Of a stretch of 64,000 bases of DNA, positions 16,524 through 24,564 are shown one piece after another. The stretch is from Candidatus Bathyarchaeota archaeon (GTDB taxonomy: Archaea; Thermoproteota; Bathyarchaeia; Bathyarchaeales; Bathycorpusculaceae): positions 512,887 through 576,886 of the forward strand of contig JAOZIA010000024.1 of assembly GCA_026014585.1 (NCBI GenBank). Direction: 5' to 3'. The notes beneath the pieces are model-generated. The model saw only the letters and a program-made list of their open reading frames with translations, had not been told where the DNA came from and ran no database searches. Positions within the stretch are counted from its first letter, which is position 1. Each line of letters opens with the position of its first letter. Position numbers and translations under genes: made by a program.

Positions 16524-16982
16524 GTGGGAACATTATCAAAAAGCATTGAAATTGAACGACCAGCCGAAGATGTTTTCAGGTTTGTAAATGATTTTGATAA
16601 GATGAATGCTGCTCATTCTGGCTATACTGAGGCTCATTATACTTCAAAAGGACCTGTGGGTGTTGGGTCAACTGCTCATTTTGTTGGAACACATGGAGGC
16701 TCTAATATGGAGTGGGATATGCGTTTAACTGATTTTGAGGAAAACAAAAAAGTTAGATGGCACACCGACAAACCCAGCAAAATGACAAACACTCTGCTTC
16801 TAGAACCAACCAGTAAAGGAACGATACTAACGCATATTGTCGAATACGAACTTCCATATTCCTACTTAGGCAGAATAATTGACAAATTAAAAGTAAGAAA
16901 AGACGTAGAGAAAGAAATGGACTCTTGGCTAGAAAACGCAAAAAACATAATTGAAGAAAAGAACGTAGAAATTCCGGCTTAG
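16524..16982 (+). CDS. SRPBCC-family (polyketide cyclase/coenzyme-binding-like) protein
   Basis: 152 residues from the GTG at 16524, which follows GAGGTGAT by four bases; a longer frame begins at 16476. The order SIEIERPAEDVFRFVNDFDKMNAAH, GPVGVGSTAHFVG, DFEENKKVRWHTDKP and LTHIVEYELPYS is that of START/Bet v1-like SRPBCC proteins, which form a deep hydrophobic pocket for lipids or aromatic ligands. The C-terminal helix is long and charged. Ligand unknown. Confidence 0.72.
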   Translation: MGTLSKSIEIERPAEDVFRFVNDFDKMNAAHSGYTEAHYTSKGPVGVGSTAHFVGTHGGSNMEWDMRLTDFEENKKVRWHTDKPSKMTNTLLLEPTSKGTILTHIVEYELPYSYLGRIIDKLKVRKDVEKEMDSWLENAKNIIEEKNVEIPA

Positions 16983-17049
16983 AACGATTGAAACTTAATC
17001 AGGTGCACATTCAGCTAATTTTGCCTCAGACACCGAGTTATCTGTGATG

Positions 17050-17421
17050 CTATGGTTGATAGGTTTCGTAGTTGTCTATTTCTTTCACAACCTCAACATT
17101 CATACCAGCACGTTGCAGACTATCAGTTATTTTGTGGACGTAGGCGCCGTGTGTACCCAATGAAAGCCCCATAATCCCCGATGACCCCGCACTGGAAATA
17201 ATCTCTAAGCTCGTTTGGGCAGCGCCTGCTTCTTTAAGAATCATCAGCACCGCGGCGGTACCGTTTACTCTAAAAAAATAGGATTCCCCAAAAACCACTG
17301 CAACTCTGCCTTCTGATGTAGTCCAAGCTTGGGTGTGGATGCCACCAAAATATTTGCCTAGGTAATCAAAAAGCTGCTCAAAACTGTATGACACATTACA
17401 TAGCATATAGTGTGAGGTCAA
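17050..17421 (-). CDS. Hypothetical conserved-looking small protein
   Basis: 123 residues from the TTG at 17421. GGTGA five bases upstream and a TATA-like CTTAAATAAAA at 17449-17460 support that start. Soluble alpha/beta composition; Gly/Ser-rich SAGSSGIMGLSLGTHGAYV in the middle could be a ligand-binding loop. No family assigned with confidence. The two-unit repeat begins about 22 bp upstream of its TATA box. Confidence 0.55.
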   Translation of the reverse strand: MTSHYMLCNVSYSFEQLFDYLGKYFGGIHTQAWTTSEGRVAVVFGESYFFRVNGTAAVLMILKEAGAAQTSLEIISSAGSSGIMGLSLGTHGAYVHKITDSLQRAGMNVEVVKEIDNYETYQP

Positions 17422-17448
17422 TTAGTTCACCAGGTAGGTTTGGGTTGC

Positions 17449-17460
17449 GTTTTATTTAAG
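17449..17460 (-). promoter_or_regulatory. TATA box of the 17421 gene
   Basis: Minus-strand CTTAAATAAAA, about 30 nt before the TTG start. The dispersed repeat lies immediately upstream of it. Confidence 0.4.
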
Positions 17461-17481
17461 ATGAGCGCTGACCTATTTGCC

Positions 17482-17585
17482 GTCTATTTGGAGCCTAATA
17501 GCCAACCTATGCAGAAACGATAGAGAGAGGTCAAAGTCTATTTGGAGCCTATTAGAAAGTCAATGCAGAAACCATAGAGGGGTCT
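17482..17585 (+). repeat. Dispersed two-unit repeat, copy 1 (units A and B)
   Basis: Unit A starts at 17482 and unit B at 17536, a 54-nt period. Both contain CTATTTGGAGCCTAWTAG, then ATGCAGAAA and ATAG. Unit A has GCCAACCT between the boxes, unit B has AAAGTCA. CTAT at the start and ATAG at the end can pair, so each unit may fold. The same A-B order recurs at 51947-52052, and a single B unit lies on the minus strand at 63377-63423. No terminal repeats, transposase or target duplication were seen. Confidence 0.75.
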
Positions 17586-17611
17586 AAAAAGCCCTAAGAG
17601 GGGAGGTTTGT

Positions 17612-17719
17612 ATGATGGATTTTCGAGCCAAACCAACAGGGTTTTTCATGGGAATTGCAGTACCCATTGATTTCTGCTGCAAACCAAAAAAATTATGTTC
17701 CCCTAAACAAAACCCTTAA
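17612..17719 (+). CDS. Possible 35-residue protein with strong ribosome-binding site
   Basis: ATG at 17612 preceded by GGGGAGG with five-base spacing. The product has a central hydrophobic part (TGFFMGIAVPIDFCC) and a basic, Cys-containing tail. It sits between the repeat and tRNA-Leu. Only the ribosome-binding site argues for it; it may be chance. Confidence 0.25.
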   Translation: MMDFRAKPTGFFMGIAVPIDFCCKPKKLCSPKQNP

Positions 17720-17752
17720 ACAAGACCAACGCACAAAAGAATAGCGCGAGGT

Positions 17753-17876
17753 GGCGGGGTATCCGAGCCAGGTCTAAATGGGCGGCCAGATACAACATTT
17801 GCCCCTAAGATATGGAGGAGGACTTAAGATCCTCTGGCGCAGGCCTTCGTGGGTTCAAGTCCCACCCCCGCCACCA
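17753..17876 (+). tRNA. tRNA-Leu(UAA) with D-loop insertion (probable intron)
   Basis: Acceptor GGCGGGG/CCCCGCC, discriminator A, CCA encoded at 17874-17876. T-arm GTGGG-TTCAAGT-CCCAC. Anticodon arm GAGGA-CTTAAGA-TCCTC gives anticodon UAA. The long variable arm TGGCGCAGGCCTTC is typical of tRNA-Leu. The D-stem TCCG/TGGA encloses 47 nt starting AGCCAGGTCTAA, about 33 more than normal; GGGC and GCCC within the excess could form the central helix of a bulge-helix-bulge. The anticodon loop is uninterrupted. Confidence 0.88.
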
Positions 17877-17880
17877 CCAA

Positions 17881-17923
17881 AAAATACTGGGGTTCATCCC
17901 TGGCGAACCCTTACAGTATTTTT
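17881..17923 (+). terminator. Strong stem-loop after tRNA-Leu
   Basis: AAAATACTG (17881-17889) pairs with CAGTATTTT (17914-17922) over 9 bp. Inside, GGGTTC (17890-17895) pairs with GAACCC (17905-17910), with a TTA bulge. It starts 4 nt after the tRNA CCA and ends in a short T-run, so it may end or help process the tRNA transcript. A sequence like its right arm occurs near 21630. Confidence 0.5.
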
Positions 17924-18122
17924 GAAACCTTTTTACATATAGAAAAGATAAGTTCTGTGGGGGTAGATCTACTCCCTGTAGCAAAATAAAATTCTCAACT
18001 TTTATTTTTTGCTAAGACGCCTGCATTATTTTTCCGAAAGGTTCAACACAAATAAGCGGAATAGTGCGATTGATTTTTATGTGTTGGTGCCCAGTTGCCC
18101 GAGTTAACTTTGGCGTTTCCTG

Positions 18123-19961
18123 TTGACATTTAAGAGAATCTTGCTGGTAAAACCTTCTGGGAGAAAGGGCTTGAGTTTTTCTTTTGATTTAATACCTATA
18201 GGTTTAGAATACATTGCCTCATACATCAAAGACGCAGTTGACCAAGTCAGCATAGTTGACCTTGAACTTGACAACAGAAAATTCCAAGACATCATCAACT
18301 TCTACAATCCCGACCTCATCGGCATCACATTATCCGCCGCTGAACACAACCAAGGGTTACACTTAGCAAAAATTGCTAAACAAAACAATTTACCAACAGT
18401 TGTAGGTGGCTACCACCCAACAAGTGTTACTGACTTAATGCTTTCCTACCCACAAATTGACGCAGTTGTTCGCGGAGAAGGCGAAGCCACCATGAAAGAA
18501 CTGGTAGAGACAGGTTCTTTTGAGAATATTTTAGGACTTTCTTATAAGAAAAACGGAAAAATAATTCATAACGAGGACCGAAAAAGAATTGAAAACCTCG
18601 ACACACTCCCTTTTCCCGCGAGGTACCTAAGACAATATCCTTACAAAAGCCAAGACCGCGTAACAGATTGCGATGTATTAACGATGTATAGAGGCTGCAA
18701 TGGACTGTGCAGTTTCTGTTGTGAACCAAGCATGAGCCAAGGTTATTTGAGAACAAGGTCACCAGAGAACGTGATGAAAGAAATCTTGGAGATGGCGCAG
18801 TTTCATAAAGGAAAACCTGTGAATGTCATGTTTGCAGACCCGAACTTTATGGGAAACCCCAAACAAGTCGACCGCCTCTGCGACTTAATGATGAAACATG
18901 ATTTAAAAATGGAATTCTGTGCCCTAGTTAGAGCAGATGCAATGGCAGCGCATCCGCAAATCGTAAAGAAAATGTGTCAAGTAGGCATACGCCGCTTTGA
19001 AATGGGTATCGAAAGCCCAAATGCTAAAGACTTAAAGTCCACAAAGAAAGGCATAACCAGCAAGGTTCACGGCGAAGCAGCTAGAAACATACGGGAAAAC
19101 GGGGGCAGAGCTGGGGGAACATTTGTGATAGGTTTGCCTGAGCAAACGGAAGAAGAAATCAGAATGTTTCCAACTTATGCTAAAGATATTGGGTTAACTG
19201 GTGCTGCTTTTGGTATTGCAACGCCTTTTCCAGGCACAGACTTTTACAAGGAAATGGTTGAACAAGACCTAATTTTTGAGACTAACTGGGACAACTTTGA
19301 TGAGATGCATTCAGTATACAAAACTAAGCATCTGTCAAAAGAGAAAATTGAAGAGATGGCCACGTATTGCATGGCAAAATTCTGGAATCTGGACACATTT
19401 ATTGACCACGAAAAAGTCTCACAAAAACGAACTAAGCAAAAAAAGGCTATAGTTGATTTCGCTCAAGAAAGAGTGCTAAATCTTGGTTTCATGGCTAATA
19501 ATGGAACAACCCTGCAGAAGGATAATTTTGAAAAGCATATAGCGACGTTTCTTGAGGCGTACATAGACCCACGAGTAGAAGCATATACTCAGTCGGTTGG
19601 AGTACACAATGTCTTAGAAATGAGACGGTTCATTAGCATATTGGGTACACAAACAATTCAATGCACATTAAACCTGGAAGATAAAACCACCAGTTTTGTG
19701 TTTAAAACCAGTAAAACCGATGTTGAGTACATACGGGTCATAAAAGGAAGACAAGCTGATGCCACCATACATCTTGAGGTTGATTTGAAGTGGCTAAGTG
19801 AACCCGAAAAGTCACATATTCTTGAGCGGCTTGTTTTGGTTTTTTCCCATTCCTTAAGTGTCAAAAAAATCTGGAACACCTTTAGGCTTTTCACCGCAGT
19901 TGGAACAGAAGGTTTAGCATGGACTCTACAAAAATTAGCAACTAAAAAAATAAAAAAGTAA
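18123..19961 (+). CDS. B12-binding radical SAM protein with C-terminal lipid-binding-like domain
   Basis: 612 residues, TTG start. Residues 1-150 form a cobalamin-binding Rossmann domain (VDQVSIVDLELD, GITLSAAEHNQGLH, VVGGYHPTS, VVRGEGEATMKEL). Cys192, Cys196 and Cys199 form the CX3CX2C cluster site (YRGCNGLCSFC), and the radical SAM barrel extends to about 420. The last 110 residues (from LEAYIDPRVEAYTQS) resemble an SCP2-like sterol/lipid-carrier domain. Class B enzymes of this kind methylate or form C-C bonds, including on membrane lipids. A lipid substrate is inferred from the tail. Confidence 0.8.
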   Translation: MTFKRILLVKPSGRKGLSFSFDLIPIGLEYIASYIKDAVDQVSIVDLELDNRKFQDIINFYNPDLIGITLSAAEHNQGLHLAKIAKQNNLPTVVGGYHPTSVTDLMLSYPQIDAVVRGEGEATMKELVETGSFENILGLSYKKNGKIIHNEDRKRIENLDTLPFPARYLRQYPYKSQDRVTDCDVLTMYRGCNGLCSFCCEPSMSQGYLRTRSPENVMKEILEMAQFHKGKPVNVMFADPNFMGNPKQVDRLCDLMMKHDLKMEFCALVRADAMAAHPQIVKKMCQVGIRRFEMGIESPNAKDLKSTKKGITSKVHGEAARNIRENGGRAGGTFVIGLPEQTEEEIRMFPTYAKDIGLTGAAFGIATPFPGTDFYKEMVEQDLIFETNWDNFDEMHSVYKTKHLSKEKIEEMATYCMAKFWNLDTFIDHEKVSQKRTKQKKAIVDFAQERVLNLGFMANNGTTLQKDNFEKHIATFLEAYIDPRVEAYTQSVGVHNVLEMRRFISILGTQTIQCTLNLEDKTTSFVFKTSKTDVEYIRVIKGRQADATIHLEVDLKWLSEPEKSHILERLVLVFSHSLSVKKIWNTFRLFTAVGTEGLAWTLQKLATKKIKK

Positions 19962-19976
19962 TGTTTTGCCAGAGCG

Positions 19977-20717
19977 CTAGTAGGTTTTGGAGACTATGTC
20001 ATTTGCTTTGCTATATGGATTGCTTACTGCCGTTGAGAGGTTGCCTGCAGCTAAGAAGAAGCTTTGATTTATGTTGCTGCCAATGGATGCGTTTGGGCCG
20101 AGGTAGATTCCGTTTCCGCCTGCGCCTGCGGTGCATTTTTCGTGATTAAAGTTTATCAGGCAATATTTGATTTCGCCATCAACCCACATGCCTGTGCAGG
20201 CTTGACTTGACCACACGTTTGCTTTGATGAAAGAGGCGTAAGGTTTGCAGCCTGTGCCGATTTCAATTCCTCTTAGATTAGCAGTATCATTCAAAGATAT
20301 ACCTACATCTTCTATGTGGGTAAACCCGAAATTGTTTGTTGCCCCGGGAGCAAATTGGATGCCTTTATTCACGTAAGACATGCGAACATGTTGTATATGG
20401 TTGGATTGGCTCCAGCCGCCATCGCTTGAGATCAGTTTGATTCCGATATCACAGTTGACGATGGTGACGTTTCTGACTTGACAGTTGTAGATGTTTTCAA
20501 GGAGAATGCCAATGTTTGAGGTGTTTCCGCATAGAATCACGTTTTCGATTACGGCGCTTTTGTAGTTCTCGGCGAGATTAGAGTTTACGCTTATAATTGG
20601 GTTAGCGGTTGAGGTTATGACGATTTGTTTGCTGCCGACACCTCTAAGGAGACCATCACTTGGAAGATTAATCGTTGTGTTGAGGGTTTGATTGGTATTA
20701 TATTCAATTAAAGTCAT
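19977..20717 (-). CDS. Right-handed beta-helix protein, copy 2 of tandem pair
   Basis: 246 residues from ATG 20717 (AAGGTGA five bases upstream, overlapping the end region of copy 1). Repeated short strands rich in Asn, Ile and Val (VIENVILCGNTSNIGILLENIYNC, VRNVTIVNCDIGIKL) indicate a pectate-lyase-like parallel beta-helix. No signal peptide or catalytic motif is seen. It is closely similar to the neighbour at 20728-21477 along its whole length, from MTLIEYNTNQTLNTTINLPS onward. Possibly a surface, phage-like or carbohydrate-binding protein; function unknown. Confidence 0.7.
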   Translation of the reverse strand: MTLIEYNTNQTLNTTINLPSDGLLRGVGSKQIVITSTANPIISVNSNLAENYKSAVIENVILCGNTSNIGILLENIYNCQVRNVTIVNCDIGIKLISSDGGWSQSNHIQHVRMSYVNKGIQFAPGATNNFGFTHIEDVGISLNDTANLRGIEIGTGCKPYASFIKANVWSSQACTGMWVDGEIKYCLINFNHEKCTAGAGGNGIYLGPNASIGSNINQSFFLAAGNLSTAVSNPYSKANDIVSKTY

Positions 20718-20727
20718 ATTTTTCACC

Positions 20728-21477
20728 TTAGTAATGTTTTTCAACTATGTCGTTTCCCAGACCCGATTGGTCATAAACCCAGCGGTTATTCTGCATATTA
20801 CCACTGGACAAAAAGAAACTTTGATTATTACAGACGTTGCCGTTTGCTGCAATATGAACTCCGCTGCCACCTTGCCCCGCAGTTGTCTTCTCATGATTAA
20901 AGTTTATCAAGCAAAGGTTAACTAAGCCATCAATCCACATCCCATCACAGGCTTGACTGGACCACACATTTGCTTTAATAAAAGAACTATAAATTCTGCA
21001 ACCCGTTCCAACCTCGATACCGCGCAGATTTTCAGCATTGTTAAGAGAAATCCCAACATCATTAATGTAAGTGAAAGCTCGGCTATTATCTGGGCTACCA
21101 CCAGGAGTAAATTGTATGCCCTTATTCACATCTTTAATACGAACATGCTCAATCTCGTTTGCCTCAGTCCAATTATCACCCGAAGCAGTCAACCTTACAC
21201 CCACATCACAATTAACAACCGTAATATTCCGTATCCTACAATGAACAACATTCTGCAAAAGAACACCCACATTAGCACCGTTACCAACGATAACCAAGTT
21301 TTCAATCAAAGCACTTCTTGTGAACATACTAGCAAAGTTTGAACCAACAGAGATTATAGGATTAGCAGTTGAAGTTATAACGACTTGTTTGCTTCCAGTG
21401 CCTCTCAGTAAACCGTCGCTCGGAAGGTTGATTGTTGTGTTAAGGGTTTGGTTAGTGTTATATTCAATTAAAGTCAT
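20728..21477 (-). CDS. Right-handed beta-helix protein, copy 1 of tandem pair
   Basis: 249 residues from ATG 21477 (GGGTGA upstream; an in-frame GTG nine bases earlier is part of that ribosome-binding site). It begins with the same MTLIEYNTNQTLNTTINLPS as its downstream copy and keeps the same beta-helix rungs, differing mainly by point changes and small indels, so the pair arose by duplication. No signal peptide; export, if any, is by another route. A 19-bp palindrome lies 20 bp upstream of its start. Confidence 0.7.
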   Translation of the reverse strand: MTLIEYNTNQTLNTTINLPSDGLLRGTGSKQVVITSTANPIISVGSNFASMFTRSALIENLVIVGNGANVGVLLQNVVHCRIRNITVVNCDVGVRLTASGDNWTEANEIEHVRIKDVNKGIQFTPGGSPDNSRAFTYINDVGISLNNAENLRGIEVGTGCRIYSSFIKANVWSSQACDGMWIDGLVNLCLINFNHEKTTAGQGGSGVHIAANGNVCNNQSFFLSSGNMQNNRWVYDQSGLGNDIVEKHY

Positions 21478-21496
21478 ATTTTTCACCCTTACTTGA

Positions 21497-21515
21497 TGGA
21501 TGGATTATCCATCCA
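21497..21515 (-). promoter_or_regulatory. 19-bp perfect palindrome before the beta-helix operon
   Basis: TGGATGGAT-T-ATCCATCCA, ending 20 bp before the ATG. A TATA-like run (AATATATAAACAAA, 21541-21554) lies about 25-40 bp upstream, so the palindrome falls at the expected transcription start. A repressor operator or a leader hairpin would both fit. Confidence 0.5.
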
Positions 21516-21723
21516 ACCATTAAGCATACAAGCACTAACAAATATATAAACAAAACTGCAACCTCAAAAGCGTACTTTCAGAAGTAGGGACATCAAGTAA
21601 GGCCTAAATAGCGTGTGCTTTCATTCATGGTGAACCCTCACAGTATTTACTCACTTCAAAAAATTGTCTTAGAAAAGTGTTTTGACGCAAGGCCCTTATT
21701 TTCTATAAATCCTAATATCAAAC

Positions 21724-22434
21724 ATGGATAAAAACAGCAAAACTTGTGCAATATGCTCTATTCTAATTACTGCAATAGCATGTTTGAACTTGCTGTTTGT
21801 TAACCCTGCAAATACTCAAACAGAACTTAAGCCTTCTGTGCCAGAGTTCACTGCAAAATTTACCGAGTCTTCATTAGAAACAACAATCAAGAATCAACCA
21901 TTAACGGAATTTGAAGAAACAAACGGTGACAACCCACGTCTTTACTATGGATTCCGATTTAAAGACCAAGCCATTCCTTATAACTGGAATTATGCTCCAC
22001 CATTTTTTGTTGGCATTTCTTCTTATGGAACATATTATGAAGCATCTGCCTCAGAGTACACTGTTGTTTCATTTCCATTTGGTGAATATCCATTTGAATC
22101 TGATAATAATCGGGCAGGAATTTCAGAGGGTGGACCGATAGACATGCAAGTTATGGCACTTATCGGGATTGAAGTTCCAACTGACTTAGAGAATGGCCAA
22201 GTGTATTATTTTGAAGGAGTTAATATTAATTGGAGTAACACATTAACAGTAACTTCTCGCGGGAGCTATACGGCGAGCCCGAGCCCTACTTCAACCACTA
22301 TACAAACAAACATTCCAACAGCTACCCTGCTAACACCAACAATACCCGAACTATCTTGGTTAGCAATACCCGCCTTGCTTCTTTCTCTTTTCGCTATTGT
22401 TTTAGTGTTTAGGCACCGAAAAGAGATAACCTGA
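21724..22434 (+). CDS. Secreted protein with C-terminal membrane anchor
   Basis: 236 residues. Signal peptide at about 1-31, soluble domain rich in Tyr, Phe and Glu (about 32-175), Ser/Thr/Pro-rich linker (ASPSPTSTTIQTNIPTAT), then IPELSWLAIPALLLSLFAIV, a membrane helix and RHRKEIT. The Pro-Glu motif, helix and basic tail resemble the anchor of the protein at 798-1076, suggesting a shared sorting route. The outer domain is not recognised. Confidence 0.65.
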   Translation: MDKNSKTCAICSILITAIACLNLLFVNPANTQTELKPSVPEFTAKFTESSLETTIKNQPLTEFEETNGDNPRLYYGFRFKDQAIPYNWNYAPPFFVGISSYGTYYEASASEYTVVSFPFGEYPFESDNNRAGISEGGPIDMQVMALIGIEVPTDLENGQVYYFEGVNINWSNTLTVTSRGSYTASPSPTSTTIQTNIPTATLLTPTIPELSWLAIPALLLSLFAIVLVFRHRKEIT

Positions 22435-22494
22435 ATAAGTAGACCACCTGTTTTGGTCAAAAAATATTTAATTTCTAACCAATCAGTATCTTGC

Positions 22495-22959
22495 ATGACA
22501 AAAGAGTTAGTTATCCAGAAAGTTGACGCCCAAAACTTTGATGACTTTTTAGGATTAATTGATAAACTTGCAGAATTTGAAGAGCTATCCCCTCCAGATT
22601 TGGAAGCAAAAAACCGGTTACGGCGAGATTGCCTCTCGGATAAGCCAAAGTTTGAGGCTTACATCGGAAAAATTAGAGACACACCAGTGAGTTATGTTGC
22701 ATATTTTTTTACATATTCAACGTTTCTTGCTTTGCCTACGCTTTTTTTGGAAGACATTTTTGTCCTAAAAGAGCACAGGCAACAAGGAGTGGGCGAAGAA
22801 TTATTTGCTTTTGTTAAAGAAAAAGCTAAGCAGAAGGGCTGTGGCCGATTGGAGCTTGCGGTTTTGAAATGGAACACGGTAGCGCAGGAATTCTATGAAA
22901 AGTACAAGGCTAAACGGTTAGAGTGGTTCATGTACCGTTTAACAAAAGAAGAGTTCTAG
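22495..22959 (+). CDS. GNAT acetyltransferase, spermidine/diamine type
   Basis: 154 residues from ATG 22495. YFFTYSTFLALPTLFLEDIFVLKEHRQQGVGEELF follows the pattern of spermidine/spermine N1-acetyltransferases (FTY, then LED-x-F-V, then R-x-x-G-x-G as RQQGVG), and VLKWNTVAQEFYEKYKAKRL is motif B. It probably acetylates polyamines or related diamines, abundant in archaea. Its end overlaps the convergent coiled-coil gene by 4 nt. Confidence 0.8.
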   Translation: MTKELVIQKVDAQNFDDFLGLIDKLAEFEELSPPDLEAKNRLRRDCLSDKPKFEAYIGKIRDTPVSYVAYFFTYSTFLALPTLFLEDIFVLKEHRQQGVGEELFAFVKEKAKQKGCGRLELAVLKWNTVAQEFYEKYKAKRLEWFMYRLTKEEF

Positions 22960-23678
22960 TCTATCAGAGCTTTTCTTTGCAGGAAAATATTAACGGTGTC
23001 TATGAGGGCTTGGCAAGCGAACCAGCGCTCCTCAAGTGAATTGTCCGTTTCTAAGTCACGGATTTTTTTCTTCAGAGCCATTATCTGCTCCAAAACAGGT
23101 TCTCTATCTGTGTGGTATTTGTTTTGAAGAAGTTTTTGTTGCGCCCTAAAATCCAACAATGCCACCTCAAGCTCTTTTTGCTTATTATCTAATTCCTCCG
23201 CGATTTTGAATTCTTTTTGTTCCCGCTCCTTTTTGGAAATCCCCCGCAAAAACCCAGCTTTCATCTTAATAATTTGGGTTTGCTCTTTTTTTAGTTGCTC
23301 AATGCTACTGTGGAGGGGCTTGTTTTTGTGGTTTTTTCTTTGCCGCAACTCATTTGTCAGGGTTGTATAGTTGATGTTGATTTGTTTGAGGTTGCTTTTG
23401 CAGTAAGAGAGGATTTTTTGTTCGTGGTCAAGGATAGCTTCTTTTTGGCGGAATTCTTCGAGTTGCAGTTTGATGGCGTTTAGGGTTTGAGCGCCCTCTT
23501 TTTCGTATTGTTCATCCACTGTGATGTCTGGGTGGGCTTCAAATTCGCTTAGCACAGTTTCTACGTTAATTAGCCAGCGGTCGAAGTGGTCACTGAAGGG
23601 TGATGAGCCAAATTTTTGGTTGCCCAGAGTATGTAGTTGTTTGAGGGTTTTTTGGCTGATTTCTTTTTCTGTGGTCAT
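22956..23678 (-). CDS. Hypothetical coiled-coil protein
   Basis: 240 residues if it starts at ATG 23678; the frame remains open to 23795, where the composition is low complexity. Long heptad-like stretches rich in Glu, Lys, Gln and Leu run from about 45 to 225, so the product is probably an extended coiled coil. No signal peptide, membrane segment or known motif. Confidence 0.5.
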   Translation of the reverse strand: MTTEKEISQKTLKQLHTLGNQKFGSSPFSDHFDRWLINVETVLSEFEAHPDITVDEQYEKEGAQTLNAIKLQLEEFRQKEAILDHEQKILSYCKSNLKQININYTTLTNELRQRKNHKNKPLHSSIEQLKKEQTQIIKMKAGFLRGISKKEREQKEFKIAEELDNKQKELEVALLDFRAQQKLLQNKYHTDREPVLEQIMALKKKIRDLETDNSLEERWFACQALIDTVNIFLQRKALID

Positions 23679-23882
23679 GGTTTTTTCTGTTTGGGGTTGG
23701 TTTTGGTGTTTAGATTTTTTGTTTTTTGGACGTAGGGGGTTTTTGTATTTGTGTGTGTTGTTTCGAGGTGTTTTTATGTGCGGCTGGTATCCCATGGGAG
23801 AAGTATCGTTTTTGTGGTATTTAGTTTGTTCTCTGTTGTGTTTTGGGTGGGGTTTAGTAATGCTTAAATATAATATTATGTT

Positions 23883-23903
23883 TACCTAACATAATGTTAG
23901 GTA
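23883..23903 (+). promoter_or_regulatory. Operator-like palindrome for the XRE/DUF2178 pair
   Basis: A 21-bp near-perfect palindrome built from TACCTAACA and TGTTAGGTA, with an extra half-site TACCTAACA at 23925-23933. It sits 51 bp before the membrane protein that is co-transcribed with an XRE regulator, so autoregulation is likely. Confidence 0.55.
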
Positions 23904-23954
23904 TAAATAACTAAAAGTTATCATTACCTAACAAAAAATAAAGAAGGAATAAAA

Positions 23955-24362
23955 ATGAAAACAAAAACCCTAATCACACTCGGTTTCATAGGAGTAGCCC
24001 TAGTCATAACAACAATAGCAATATACTTCGCAGCCACCCAAAACATAAACCTCACAGAAATCGCCACCTTCGCCATAATAGGACTCATCATACTCTTTGC
24101 CCTCTACGTCCTCTGGGATAAAACCCGAAACGTAACCAAAGGCTTACCCGCAGCCGACGAACGAACCAAAATCAACTCCTACAAAGCAGGATACTACGGT
24201 TTCATAGCCGCCATCTGGAGCGCCGTCTTCACCCCCATAGTCGTTGACATACTCTTTAACTATGAAATGGAAGGCAGTCAAGTATCTGGCGCTGTGGTGA
24301 TAATCGCTGGCTTAGTGTTTTTCATCTCGTACCTGTTGATATCTCGGAAGGGGACTAATTGA
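23955..24362 (+). CDS. DUF2178-like small membrane protein
   Basis: 135 residues, four hydrophobic helices with a cytoplasmic middle loop [24 protein letters not shown]-x-x-x-I-x-x-KA loop is the hallmark of DUF2178-type proteins. These are regularly encoded with a short XRE regulator, as here (4-nt overlap). AAAGAAGGAA lies before the ATG. Role unknown; a membrane sensor or antagonist of the regulator is plausible. Confidence 0.7.
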   Translation: MKTKTLITLGFIGVALVITTIAIYFAATQNINLTEIATFAIIGLIILFALYVLWDKTRNVTKGLPAADERTKINSYKAGYYGFIAAIWSAVFTPIVVDILFNYEMEGSQVSGAVVIIAGLVFFISYLLISRKGTN

Positions 24363-24556
24363 GAACTCGCATCAAGGAGCTTCGAGCTCGCCACAACCTA
24401 ACACAAGAAGACTTAGCCAGAAAAGTGGGTGTCCGCAGAGAAACCATCCTCTTCATAGAAAAAGGCGAATACAACCCCTCCATAAAACTGGCTCATGAAA
24501 TAGCCAAAGCCCTCCAGACAACACTCGATGACCTCTTTATTTTCGAAGACACCTAA
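24359..24556 (+). CDS. XRE-family HTH transcriptional regulator
   Basis: 65 residues, almost only the Cro/CI-like helix-turn-helix: [49 protein letters not shown], then LDDLFIFED. The TTG start overlaps the stop of the membrane protein gene. It resembles the short archaeal YozG/CI-like regulators. The palindrome at 23883-23903 is its probable binding site. Confidence 0.88.
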   Translation: MRTRIKELRARHNLTQEDLARKVGVRRETILFIEKGEYNPSIKLAHEIAKALQTTLDDLFIFEDT

Positions 24557-24564
24557 AACACGGC

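Noticed and set aside
17482..17585. CRISPR array
   Set aside because: Only two units with direct abutment and no unique spacers; no cas genes are nearby.
23679..23795. N-terminal extension of the coiled-coil gene
   Set aside because: Lys/Asn/Pro-rich, low-complexity translation with no ribosome-binding site; the downstream ATG at 23678 fits better.
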